DNA of 39,116 bases from Lachnospiraceae bacterium (GTDB taxonomy: Bacteria > Bacillota > Clostridia > Lachnospirales > Lachnospiraceae), in NCBI GenBank assembly GCA_021770755.1, contig JAETQI010000041.1, positions 1-39,116 of the forward strand, read 5' to 3'. This document shows, in pieces, positions 17,041 through 24,724 of this stretch. The stretch's first letter is position 1, and the number at the start of each line of letters is the position of its first letter. The position numbers and the translations under genes were made by a program. Below the pieces are notes generated by a model, which did no database searches, had not been told where the DNA came from, and worked only from the letters and a program-made list of their open reading frames with translations.

Positions 17041-18545
17041 AGGGATTCCTCCTGTCGGTATTTTTCCGGCGATCTGCCAAAGTACTCCCGGAAGCTCTGG
17101 CAGAAATATGAATAATTGGCGTAGCCGACGCTGGTTCCGATGTCGATCACTTTGCGGTTGGTGGTACGCAGCAGCTCGCCAGCCCGTTCCATGCGCACCT
17201 GGCGGATGTACTGCGAGAGACTCTTCCCAGTGCTCTTCTTGAAGAGGCGGCTTAGGTAATCAGGTGTCAGATAGACGAGTGAGGCAAGCATTTCCACGGA
17301 GAGATCCCGGCTGTAATTCTGGTTGATGTAGTTTTGCGTCGAGACGATCTCGCGCCGGATATCGAGCGCGGAGGCGGTGCCGTAGTTCTTCACGATCTTT
17401 TCTGCCATGGACTGGATCGTGCGGATGATCTCCAGGATATCCTGCTGGATGTACAGCTCCGTGATCAGGGTGTCGAGCGACGTTTCGGAGTTGTCCGGCA
17501 AAAAGGGATACAGTGTGGTGATCAGGTTGGAAAATACGAATTTGACAAATATCTGGGACTGATTGGCGGGCTGGCGGTACTTCTGAAAGAGCATATTCAG
17601 ATTCTGTGTCAGCCCGGCGCCGTCCTTGTCGCAGAGGCAGCGCTTGATCATGGACAGGATGGCGTTATCGTCCAGCTCGTCCTGGGACTTTCCGGGAAGA
17701 TCTGCGCGCTCGTAGGAGAAGACGTGGGTTTCCGGATTCCAGAAACGCTGTTCCATCTGCTGCTCCGCGAACGTATAGGCGTCCTGCAGATTGGAATATC
17801 CGTGGACGGGATGGCTGATCGAGAGATAGCAGTCCGTCTGGAAATGCTCCCGGATATAAGTGTGGAGGCTGCAGCCGAAGCCGTGGGCGTCGTCAGCCTG
17901 CCTGCGCAGGAACAGCAAGGACTGCGTGGCGGAGAGGTTTAGCGTCTCCATGTCAAGCTGCATCTCACACCGCAGTTTTTCATAAAAAACGGCATAACTC
18001 TTTTCGAGAAAATGCGGCGGGAAGTCCAGCAGCACCACCTGGTGGAAGCTGTTGAGCAGGAGGATGATCTCCGGTGAGATGCCTGTGGGAAGCGTCCCGT
18101 TGATACAGCCCTGCAGGGTGTACTGCAGCATATAGGACTGCTGGGTGTCCTGTAGAAGACGCAGTTCGCGTTCTTCATTTAAGAGTTGGATCACGTCCGT
18201 CAGGGTGGATTCCAGCTCCGCCGGGACAACGGGTTTTAAGATGTAACTGACCGCGCCGAGCGTCATGGCAGTGCGCGCATACTCAAATTCCGCGTAGCTG
18301 CTAAAGATGATCGTCTTGATCCCCGGGAGCAGCTCCGCCGCCTGCCTTGCGAGGTCGAGTCCCGAGGAGGCGGGCATCCGGATATCGGTGAACAGGATGT
18401 CGGCATGCCAGTCCTGTAACAGTGCCAGTGCCGCGGAGGCGCTGTCGGCCTCCTTTAATTCCAGTGGAAGATCCGCAGACTGAATCAGGTAACTGATGCA
18501 TTCCCGTTCGGTACTCTCGTCGTCCACGATAAGCATTTTGAACAT
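17037..18545 (-). CDS. YesN-type response regulator with AraC DNA-binding domain
   Basis: Partner of the sensor kinase encoded directly downstream. The N-terminal receiver domain has VDDES acidic residues, phospho-acceptor Asp54 in FTDIRMP, the switch Ser in IFSSYAE and Lys in YILKPV. A long middle region (about 140-390) of unknown fold follows. The C-terminal AraC/XylS double helix-turn-helix spans about 400-500 and includes DYLSRLFKKSTG and GYANYSYFCQSFREYFG. The ATG at 18545 is chosen because AAAGGAG lies at the right distance; it gives 502 aa. An in-frame ATG at 18578 has no good site. It probably activates the divergent sugar transporter genes through the repeat-rich spacer. Confidence 0.93.
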   Translation of the reverse strand: MFKMLIVDDESTERECISYLIQSADLPLELKEADSASAALALLQDWHADILFTDIRMPASSGLDLARQAAELLPGIKTIIFSSYAEFEYARTAMTLGAVSYILKPVVPAELESTLTDVIQLLNEERELRLLQDTQQSYMLQYTLQGCINGTLPTGISPEIILLLNSFHQVVLLDFPPHFLEKSYAVFYEKLRCEMQLDMETLNLSATQSLLFLRRQADDAHGFGCSLHTYIREHFQTDCYLSISHPVHGYSNLQDAYTFAEQQMEQRFWNPETHVFSYERADLPGKSQDELDDNAILSMIKRCLCDKDGAGLTQNLNMLFQKYRQPANQSQIFVKFVFSNLITTLYPFLPDNSETSLDTLITELYIQQDILEIIRTIQSMAEKIVKNYGTASALDIRREIVSTQNYINQNYSRDLSVEMLASLVYLTPDYLSRLFKKSTGKSLSQYIRQVRMERAGELLRTTNRKVIDIGTSVGYANYSYFCQSFREYFGRSPEKYRQEESL

Positions 18546-18602
18546 ATTTCGCTCCTTTATCTCTAAAAAGGTATTCATGTTTTACACAAACATATCACTA
18601 AT

Positions 18603-18630
18603 TTGGACTGATTGAAACAATTTATATAAT
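18603..18630 (+). promoter_or_regulatory. Candidate promoter for the sugar transporter operon
   Basis: TTGGAC (18603-18608), a 16-base spacer and a perfect TATAAT (18625-18630) lie about 140 bases before the binding-protein ATG. The predicted start point falls in the left arm of the inverted repeat at 18632-18661, a position suited to regulation. Confidence 0.55.
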
Positions 18631-18631
18631 T

Positions 18632-18661
18632 TTTCCGAAAATCTGATATGTTTTTCGGAAA
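18632..18661. repeat. Inverted repeat TTTCCGAAAA/TTTTCGGAAA
   Basis: Two 10-base perfect inverted arms (18632-18641 and 18652-18661) are separated by 10 bases, one helical turn centre-to-centre being roughly doubled. A related TTTTCGGGGAAA follows at 18669-18680. Placement just downstream of the candidate -10 fits an operator; a hairpin in the 5' leader is the alternative. Confidence 0.6.
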
Positions 18662-18709
18662 TTTTATATTTTCGGGGAAATGATATTTTGATATTGTAAT
18701 AATATCACA

Positions 18710-18723
18710 AAACATGCATGTTT
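18710..18723. repeat. 14-base perfect palindrome AAACATGCATGTTT
   Basis: The sequence equals its own reverse complement across all 14 bases. It lies 49 bases upstream of the binding-protein ATG in the divergent spacer. A dimeric repressor site is possible; no known consensus is claimed. Confidence 0.5.
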
Positions 18724-18772
18724 GTTACAGTATGAAATCATTACATCATTACAGAATTTGGAGGTATGAACG

Positions 18773-20482
18773 ATGAAAAAGAAAACTCTCAGCCTGTTGC
18801 TGGCGGCTGCGATGGTCATGGGGTGCATGACAGGATGCGGCGGAGCGGAGGAAGACTTCACGGCAAATATGAGTGACGACGAAAAGGCGGCGTGGGAGGC
18901 AGCGGCAAATGATCCCTACGGGAAATATCCCGAGCTTGTGACTTATACGACAGGTTATGTCCTGACCTCGCAGGGAGCAGACACCCTGTCGGGGACGGCC
19001 TACGAAAAGGATACGCCGACGGACAACGCTTACACGCGGTATGTGAAGAATCTGATCAATGTGCAGAACGAAAATACATTTGAGGCGCAGGGAGGTGACG
19101 ACTACGACCAGAAGGTTTCCCTTGCGATCGCGGCGCAGGATATTCCGGACATCATGCATGTCGCGGACTACTCGACGCTCGTGGAGCTGGTTGAAAACGA
19201 CATGATCGCCGATCTGACGGATATTTACAACAATCTGGCGTGCGATACGGTGAAGTCCTCCTATGAGAGCTACGGTGCGAACAATCCGCTGGATGCGGCA
19301 ACCTTCGACGGCAAGATCATGGCGATTCCCAAGACGCAGTTGAGCGACGGTCAGGATTTCCTGCGGCTGCGCAAGGACTGGCTGGACAATCTTGGTCTGG
19401 AAGAGCCTTCCACAATGGATGAGGTCGCAGACATTCTCAGGGCGTTCATCAACGACGATCCCGACGGCAACGGGCAGGCGGACACGGTAGGGCTTGCAGT
19501 GCTGCCGACAGTGTACGGCGGATATCCGAACAACCATTTTGGTATCGACAATTTCTTTACGGCGTTTGACGCGTATCCGGAGATCTGGATCAAGGACAGC
19601 GAGGGCAAGGCAGTGTACGGCTCCGTACAGCCTGAGATGAAGGATGCCCTGCAGCTTCTGTCCGACTGGTATGCGGAGGGGCTGCTCGACAAGGAATTCA
19701 CGACGCGCACCACGGACGATATCGTGGCGCTCATCTCCGGCGGACAGTGCGGTGCGTACGTCGGCCCGTGGTGGTCGCCGTTCAACCCGGCACAGACAGC
19801 TTCCTATGCGAATAAGGATGCAGAGTGGGTGAACGTCAGTGCGCCGGTAGGCTCCGACAATAAGATCAATGGCATCAACACAAAACCTTATGCGGGCTTT
19901 GTCGTGGTGCGCAAGGGCTATGAGCACCCTGAGATTGCGATGAAGATCGTCAATATCAACTCGGAGTACGCCAAGAAGGATACTTCGGATGCTGCCAAGG
20001 AGATCATAGAGAATCAGACTATCGCGTACTTTAACTGGCCGCTGTACTGCCAGGTGCAGCCCGGAAACAACGCGGAGATCATGACTGCCAATGTGAAGGC
20101 GGTCCTGGACGGCAGTGCGGATGTCTCCACGCTGGACACGGAGGAGCTCGGCTACTATGAGTCGGCAGTCCGGTATCAGGAGGCAGTGGACGCAGGACAG
20201 AAGGCTGAGTCCGCAGACTATTCCCAGTATATGTCCCGTCTGGTGGCGATCAACAAGTTCAGCGAGGAGCCGGCAAACTTTATGACGCCTGCGTACTTTG
20301 AGACGTCGGAGAGCATGAAGACAAAGTGGGCGTCCCTCGAGAAGCTGGAGCAGCAGACGATATTGAAGATCATCGTGGGAGAGGCAGACATGTCCGCTTT
20401 TGACGAGTTTGTGGATAACTGGACATCTGCGGGCGGTCAGACGATCACGGAAGAGATCAACGAGGAGCTTTCCGCGAAATAG
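18773..20482 (+). CDS. Sugar ABC transporter substrate-binding lipoprotein
   Basis: Extracellular family 1 solute-binding protein that captures an oligosaccharide for the two permeases downstream. The 569-aa protein starts with a lipoprotein signal peptide; Cys18 or Cys22 (VMGC or MTGC) is the lipidation site. The large, LipO-like size (over 500 aa) is typical of partners of LplB/YtcP-type permeases. The body contains aromatic and acidic stretches expected of a sugar-binding protein, such as GQCGAYVGPWWSPFNP. GGAGG at 18760-18764 is 8 bases from the ATG. The adjacent alpha-galactosidases suggest an alpha-galactoside ligand, but ligand identity is inferred only from context. Confidence 0.9.
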   Translation: MKKKTLSLLLAAAMVMGCMTGCGGAEEDFTANMSDDEKAAWEAAANDPYGKYPELVTYTTGYVLTSQGADTLSGTAYEKDTPTDNAYTRYVKNLINVQNENTFEAQGGDDYDQKVSLAIAAQDIPDIMHVADYSTLVELVENDMIADLTDIYNNLACDTVKSSYESYGANNPLDAATFDGKIMAIPKTQLSDGQDFLRLRKDWLDNLGLEEPSTMDEVADILRAFINDDPDGNGQADTVGLAVLPTVYGGYPNNHFGIDNFFTAFDAYPEIWIKDSEGKAVYGSVQPEMKDALQLLSDWYAEGLLDKEFTTRTTDDIVALISGGQCGAYVGPWWSPFNPAQTASYANKDAEWVNVSAPVGSDNKINGINTKPYAGFVVVRKGYEHPEIAMKIVNINSEYAKKDTSDAAKEIIENQTIAYFNWPLYCQVQPGNNAEIMTANVKAVLDGSADVSTLDTEELGYYESAVRYQEAVDAGQKAESADYSQYMSRLVAINKFSEEPANFMTPAYFETSESMKTKWASLEKLEQQTILKIIVGEADMSAFDEFVDNWTSAGGQTITEEINEELSAK

Positions 20483-20555
20483 TCCGATCGGGTCTTCAGG
20501 ATATGAGATTGTTTACAGAAAGATTTGAATAGAAAATGGAAATGGAGGGGGTTCT

Positions 20556-21488
20556 ATGAGACAGGGAAATAAGACAGCCGCCGCCGGGGGGAAGACGGAG
20601 TTTGCGGGCAGGGAGAAGAGAATGTTCCACCTGATGCTGCTGCCCGGCATGATCATGCTGTTCCTGTTCGTTTTTGTACCGCTGTTCGGCTCTTTGATGG
20701 CGTTTCAGAACTATGTTCCTGCCAAAGGGATCTTTGGCTCAAAATGGGTAGGGCTCGACAACTTTGAGTTTATATTCAGCCTTCCCGACAGCCGACAGGT
20801 GTTCGTCAACACGCTGGTCATCGCTTTTGCGAAGCTAATCTTCAATATCATCGTGCCGGTGTCGTTTGCGATCCTGTTAAATGAGATCACGGTCGGCATC
20901 TGCAAGAAGTTTTTCCAGACCGTTGTGTATCTGCCGCATTTCCTGTCGTGGGTTGTGCTCGCGACGGTCGTGACCAACATGTTTTCGCTCTCCGGTCCCT
21001 TTAACGCGCTGGTCACAGCGTTTGGGGGAGAGCCGGTACAGTTTCTTGCAGACAACAACTGGTTCCGCCAGGTGATCGTGGCGACGGATGTGTGGAAGGA
21101 GTTCGGTTACAACTCCGTGGTATATCTGGCAGCCCTGACAGGCATTGACTTAGGACTGTACGAGGCGGCTTCCATCGACGGGGCAAACCGTTTTGAGCAG
21201 ACGCTCCACATCACACTGCCGAGCCTGATGCCGACGATCATACTGATGACCGCGCTGAACCTCGGAAATATTCTGAATGCAGGATTTGACCAGATCTTCA
21301 ACCTTTACAATCCGATCGTATATGAGACAGGGGATATCATTGATACATATGTGTACAGGATCGGTATGGTTGAGCGCCAGTACAGTATCGGTACGGCGGT
21401 CGGTCTGTTCAAATCGGTTATCAGCTTCCTGTTGATCATGGGTGCCAATAAAGGGGCAAAGAAACTCACCGGCAGCGGTATCTTTTAA
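20556..21488 (+). CDS. CUT1 sugar ABC transporter permease (LplB-like)
   Basis: First of two inner-membrane permeases, 310 aa with about six hydrophobic segments. The first lies in MLLPGMIMLFLFVFVPLFG after a basic cytoplasmic N-terminus. The EAA loop that contacts the ATPase is seen as YEAASIDGANRFEQTLHITLPSL. GGAGGGGG lies before the ATG. It is spaced 73 bases from the binding-protein gene and 15 bases from the second permease. No ATPase gene is in the operon, as is common for CUT1 systems, which share one MsmX/MsmK-type ATPase encoded elsewhere. Confidence 0.93.
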   Translation: MRQGNKTAAAGGKTEFAGREKRMFHLMLLPGMIMLFLFVFVPLFGSLMAFQNYVPAKGIFGSKWVGLDNFEFIFSLPDSRQVFVNTLVIAFAKLIFNIIVPVSFAILLNEITVGICKKFFQTVVYLPHFLSWVVLATVVTNMFSLSGPFNALVTAFGGEPVQFLADNNWFRQVIVATDVWKEFGYNSVVYLAALTGIDLGLYEAASIDGANRFEQTLHITLPSLMPTIILMTALNLGNILNAGFDQIFNLYNPIVYETGDIIDTYVYRIGMVERQYSIGTAVGLFKSVISFLLIMGANKGAKKLTGSGIF

Positions 21489-21503
21489 GGAGGGGATGGA
21501 ATC

Positions 21504-22385
21504 ATGGTAAAGAAATTAAATGGCAAAAGAGTTGTCTCCATGGTGATCGTGTGGGCGGTCGTGGTGATCCTCACGCTGAGCTGCCTGCTTCCGCTGATCA
21601 ATATGCTTGCGATCTCCCTCAGCGGGAGCGACGCGGTTGCCGCGAACGAGGTGGGCTTTATCCCGAAGGATTTTACGCTCGTCACCTACAAGAAACTGCT
21701 GGAGGACGCACAGTTCTGGAAATCGTTTTTGATCTCGGTGGAGAGGGTGATCCTGGGACTGCTCATCAACATGTTCTTCACAGTGAGCATGGCGTATCCG
21801 CTCTCCAAGAGCAGGAAGCGCTTTCCGGCGCGCGAGGTCTACATTAAATTCGTCATTTTTGCAATGCTGTTTTCCGGCGGCATCATTCCGCTGTTCATGG
21901 TGGTCAGCAATCTGCATCTGACCAATACGATCTGGGCGCTGGTGCTCCCGGGTGCCGTTCCTGTGTTCAACGTCATCCTGCTGATCAATTTCTTCAAGGG
22001 TGTGCCGGAATCGCTGGACGAGGCAGCACGGATCGACGGTGCGAGCCCGATCGAGATCCTGGTGAAGATCTATCTGCCAGTGTCTCTTCCCGCACTTGCG
22101 ACCGTGGCGCTGTTCTCCATTGTCAACCACTGGAATGACTATTTCTCCGGGTTGATCTACATGAGCAAGTCCGTGATGTACCCGCTGCAGACGTATATCC
22201 AGCAGCTCACGGTGGACATCACGCAGGTGACGGACGCGGAACAGTTAAAACAGATGGCGTCCATGAACAACCGCACGTTCAACGCGACCAAGATCGTGGT
22301 CTCCACGATCCCGCTGCTGATCATCTATCCGTTCCTGCAGAAATATTTTGTGTCAGGCATGGTGATCGGCGCAGTAAAGGAATAG
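21504..22385 (+). CDS. CUT1 sugar ABC transporter permease (YtcP-like)
   Basis: Second permease of the transporter, 293 aa, with an N-terminal membrane helix (ending LSCLLPLINMLAISLSG) and further hydrophobic segments. The EAA loop is LDEAARIDGASPIEILVKIYLPVSLPAL. The C-terminus ends FVSGMVIGAVKE, characteristic of the family. AAGGAGGGG precedes the ATG, overlapping the previous stop. It pairs with the LplB-like permease to form the membrane channel for the oligosaccharide delivered by the lipoprotein. Confidence 0.93.
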   Translation: MVKKLNGKRVVSMVIVWAVVVILTLSCLLPLINMLAISLSGSDAVAANEVGFIPKDFTLVTYKKLLEDAQFWKSFLISVERVILGLLINMFFTVSMAYPLSKSRKRFPAREVYIKFVIFAMLFSGGIIPLFMVVSNLHLTNTIWALVLPGAVPVFNVILLINFFKGVPESLDEAARIDGASPIEILVKIYLPVSLPALATVALFSIVNHWNDYFSGLIYMSKSVMYPLQTYIQQLTVDITQVTDAEQLKQMASMNNRTFNATKIVVSTIPLLIIYPFLQKYFVSGMVIGAVKE

Positions 22386-22415
22386 CACAAATCGTACGAT
22401 TTATTATAGTGAGAG

Positions 22416-22445
22416 AGGCTCCTGCAGTCAGTCGGGAGCCTTTCG
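22416..22445 (+). terminator. Weak terminator or attenuator after the transporter genes
   Basis: AGGCTCC (22416-22422) pairs with GGAGCCT (22435-22441), followed by TTC only. The short T-run suggests partial termination, which could lower expression of the downstream glycosidases relative to the transporter, or separate the two transcripts. Confidence 0.45.
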
Positions 22446-22501
22446 CATCATAGGGCATAAATGCCTGTAATGAATGCCAAGAAGTAAGGAGATGTTTGTA
22501 T

Positions 22502-24697
22502 ATGGCAATTGTAGTGGAAAAAAACGGCAGGCTGTTCAACCTGCACACGGCGGACAGCACTTATCAGATGTATGCCGATGAGTACGGCGTACTGCTGCAC
22601 ACCTATTATGGAAAGAGGATCGACGGGGAAAATCTTGCGGATCTGATCTTTCAGGTGGATGTGGGATTCTCGGGCAACCCGGAGGAGACGGTGGGAAACC
22701 GCGGGTATTCGCTGGACTGTCTGCCGCAGGAGCTTCCTTCTGACGGTGTGGGTGACTACCGCGAGAGTTGTATCTCACTGCTGCATGAAAATGGCAGCAT
22801 GGCGGCGGATTTCCGTTTTGAGAGCTATGAGGTGTTCAAAAGTTCCTACAGGGTGGCGGGCATGCCCGCGCTGTATGACAACGCGGACGAGACAGGGGAG
22901 ACGCTCGTCATCACCATGCGGGAGAAGGCATCACAGGTGGTGGTGCGTCTGTGCTATGGTGTTTTTGAGAAGGAAAATGTGATAACCAGGGCGATCCGCG
23001 TTGAAAACCGCGGTGAGAGCGCCATTGTACTTGGCAAGTGCCTTAGCTGCTGCCTGGATTTCCAGTTTGGGGAGTATGACCTCATCACCTTTGCGGGCAG
23101 GCATACGCTGGAGCGCGGGCTGGAGAGAGACAGGGTCCGCCGCGCGAAGCTGGAGGTGGGGAGCATGCGCGGGACTTCCAGCCATCAGTACAATCCTGCC
23201 GCCATTCTCTGCGCACCGGATGCGACGGAGGATCATGGAGACTGTTATGGACTGTGCCTTGTGTACAGCGGAAATTTTACAGCCTGTGCACAGATGGACC
23301 AGCGGGGACAGACGAGGGTGCTGATGGGAATCAACCCGGAGAAGTTTTCGTTTTGTCTAGAAAAGAATGAATGTTTTGACGCGCCACAGGTGATATTGAG
23401 CTACTCGGATGCCGGGCTATCAAAACTCTCCTGTCAATACCACAAAATCTTACGGGAACATATGTGCAGGGGAAAGTATCAGCACGCAAAGAGACCGATA
23501 CTTCTAAACAACTGGGAGGCGACATATTTTGACTTTAATCAGGAGAAGCTGCTCTCACTGGCAGAGCAGGCGGCAGCACTCGGTATTGAGATGCTGGTGC
23601 TCGATGACGGATGGTTTGGCAAGCGGGATGATGACAACACCGGTCTGGGGGACTGGTATGCCAACGAGCGGAAGCTGGGCGGCAGCCTGAAGGCGCTGGG
23701 CGATCAGATCCACGCGCTGGGCATGAAGTTCGGACTGTGGTTTGAGCCGGAGATGATCTCGGAGGACAGCGATCTCTACAGGGCACATCCGGACTGGGCG
23801 ATCACAATACCGGGCAGGGAACCGAACCGTTGCAGGAATCAGCTCGTGGTGGATATGAGCCGCGCGGATGTGCGGGCGTATTTATTTGAGCGGATTTCCG
23901 ATATACTAGAGCACGCGCCCATCGACTATGTCAAGTGGGATATGAACCGGAGCATCTGTGATATCTACAGCCGCCAGTTTGCCGGAGACCGGACAGGCGA
24001 GGTCTACCACCGCTTTGTGCTGGGCGTGTACGAGCTGATGGAGCGCATTATACAGCGGTTCCCGGATATCTTATTGGAGAGCTGCAGCGGGGGCGGCGGG
24101 CGGTTTGACGCGGCGATGCTGTACTATTCGCCGCAGATCTGGTGCAGCGACAACACGGATGCGGTGAACCGGCTCGATATCCAGTATGGCACGTCCTTCT
24201 TTTACCCGGTCAGCAGCGTAGGCGCCCATGTGTCTGCGGTTCCCAATCACCAGACAGGGCGCGTCACGCCGTTTGCCACGAGAGGCCATGTGGCGCTCTC
24301 CGGCAGCTTTGGCTACGAGCTGGACTTAAACCGGATCACCGACGAGGAAAAGGCGATGGTGCGGGAGCAGATCGCGGATTTCCATAAATATTATAGGCTG
24401 ACGCACGAGGGGACGTACTACAGGCTCACACCGCCGGGCGGCAGGTTCTGCGCGTGGGAATTTGTCGACGAACAGCGTGACCATGCGCTGCAGACGCTGG
24501 TGATGACCTCGGCGGAGGGCAATCCGCTCCCGCTGCACACCACGATTAAAGGGCTGTCGCCCGACAAGTATTACCGTTGTTCCGCAGACAGCCAGATCAG
24601 AACCGGACGGACATGGATGAACGCCGGACTCACGCTGTGCAAGATACCGCATGAGTACGAGAGCGTGCTGATAGAATGGAGTGCGGTAGAGGATTAG
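22502..24697 (+). CDS. GH36 alpha-galactosidase
   Basis: Hydrolyses terminal alpha-1,6-galactose from melibiose, raffinose and related oligosaccharides. The 731-aa protein lacks a signal peptide, so it is cytoplasmic. An N-terminal beta-sandwich domain (to about 330) precedes the TIM barrel. The nucleophile is Asp480 in YVKWDMNRS and the acid/base is Asp550 in WCSDNTDA; ESCSGGGGRFD between them is the bacterial GH36 signature. LDDGWFGKRDDDNTGLGDW is a further substrate-site block. The ATG at 22502 has AAGGAG 10 bases upstream; an in-frame TTG at 22496 is unlikely. With the transporter before it, it forms a galactoside-use unit. Confidence 0.95.
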   Translation: MAIVVEKNGRLFNLHTADSTYQMYADEYGVLLHTYYGKRIDGENLADLIFQVDVGFSGNPEETVGNRGYSLDCLPQELPSDGVGDYRESCISLLHENGSMAADFRFESYEVFKSSYRVAGMPALYDNADETGETLVITMREKASQVVVRLCYGVFEKENVITRAIRVENRGESAIVLGKCLSCCLDFQFGEYDLITFAGRHTLERGLERDRVRRAKLEVGSMRGTSSHQYNPAAILCAPDATEDHGDCYGLCLVYSGNFTACAQMDQRGQTRVLMGINPEKFSFCLEKNECFDAPQVILSYSDAGLSKLSCQYHKILREHMCRGKYQHAKRPILLNNWEATYFDFNQEKLLSLAEQAAALGIEMLVLDDGWFGKRDDDNTGLGDWYANERKLGGSLKALGDQIHALGMKFGLWFEPEMISEDSDLYRAHPDWAITIPGREPNRCRNQLVVDMSRADVRAYLFERISDILEHAPIDYVKWDMNRSICDIYSRQFAGDRTGEVYHRFVLGVYELMERIIQRFPDILLESCSGGGGRFDAAMLYYSPQIWCSDNTDAVNRLDIQYGTSFFYPVSSVGAHVSAVPNHQTGRVTPFATRGHVALSGSFGYELDLNRITDEEKAMVREQIADFHKYYRLTHEGTYYRLTPPGGRFCAWEFVDEQRDHALQTLVMTSAEGNPLPLHTTIKGLSPDKYYRCSADSQIRTGRTWMNAGLTLCKIPHEYESVLIEWSAVED

Positions 24698-24724
24698 TAC
24701 AGCTCCATAAGAAAGGAGAAGCAT

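Larger units (their letters stand above)
18546..18772. promoter_or_regulatory. Repeat-rich divergent regulatory region
   Basis: This spacer separates the minus-strand regulator operon from the plus-strand transporter operon and is strongly AT-rich. It contains a candidate + promoter, a candidate - promoter on the opposite strand (TTGTTT at 18620-18615, 17 bases, TGATAT at 18597-18592), an inverted repeat at 18632-18661, a GATATT/AATATC dyad at 18690-18706 and a 14-base perfect palindrome at 18710-18723. Binding of the AraC-type regulator here is likely by context, but the actual operator cannot be assigned. Confidence 0.6.

Noticed and set aside
18749-19927. 392-aa minus-strand ORF opposite the sugar-binding protein
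   Set aside because: It mirrors a well-supported gene, has no recognisable domain and no ribosome binding site; it is an antisense shadow of GC-rich coding.
22442-22501. Start of the alpha-galactosidase at the upstream TTG (22496)
   Set aside because: The ATG six bases later has the better codon and acceptable AAGGAG spacing.
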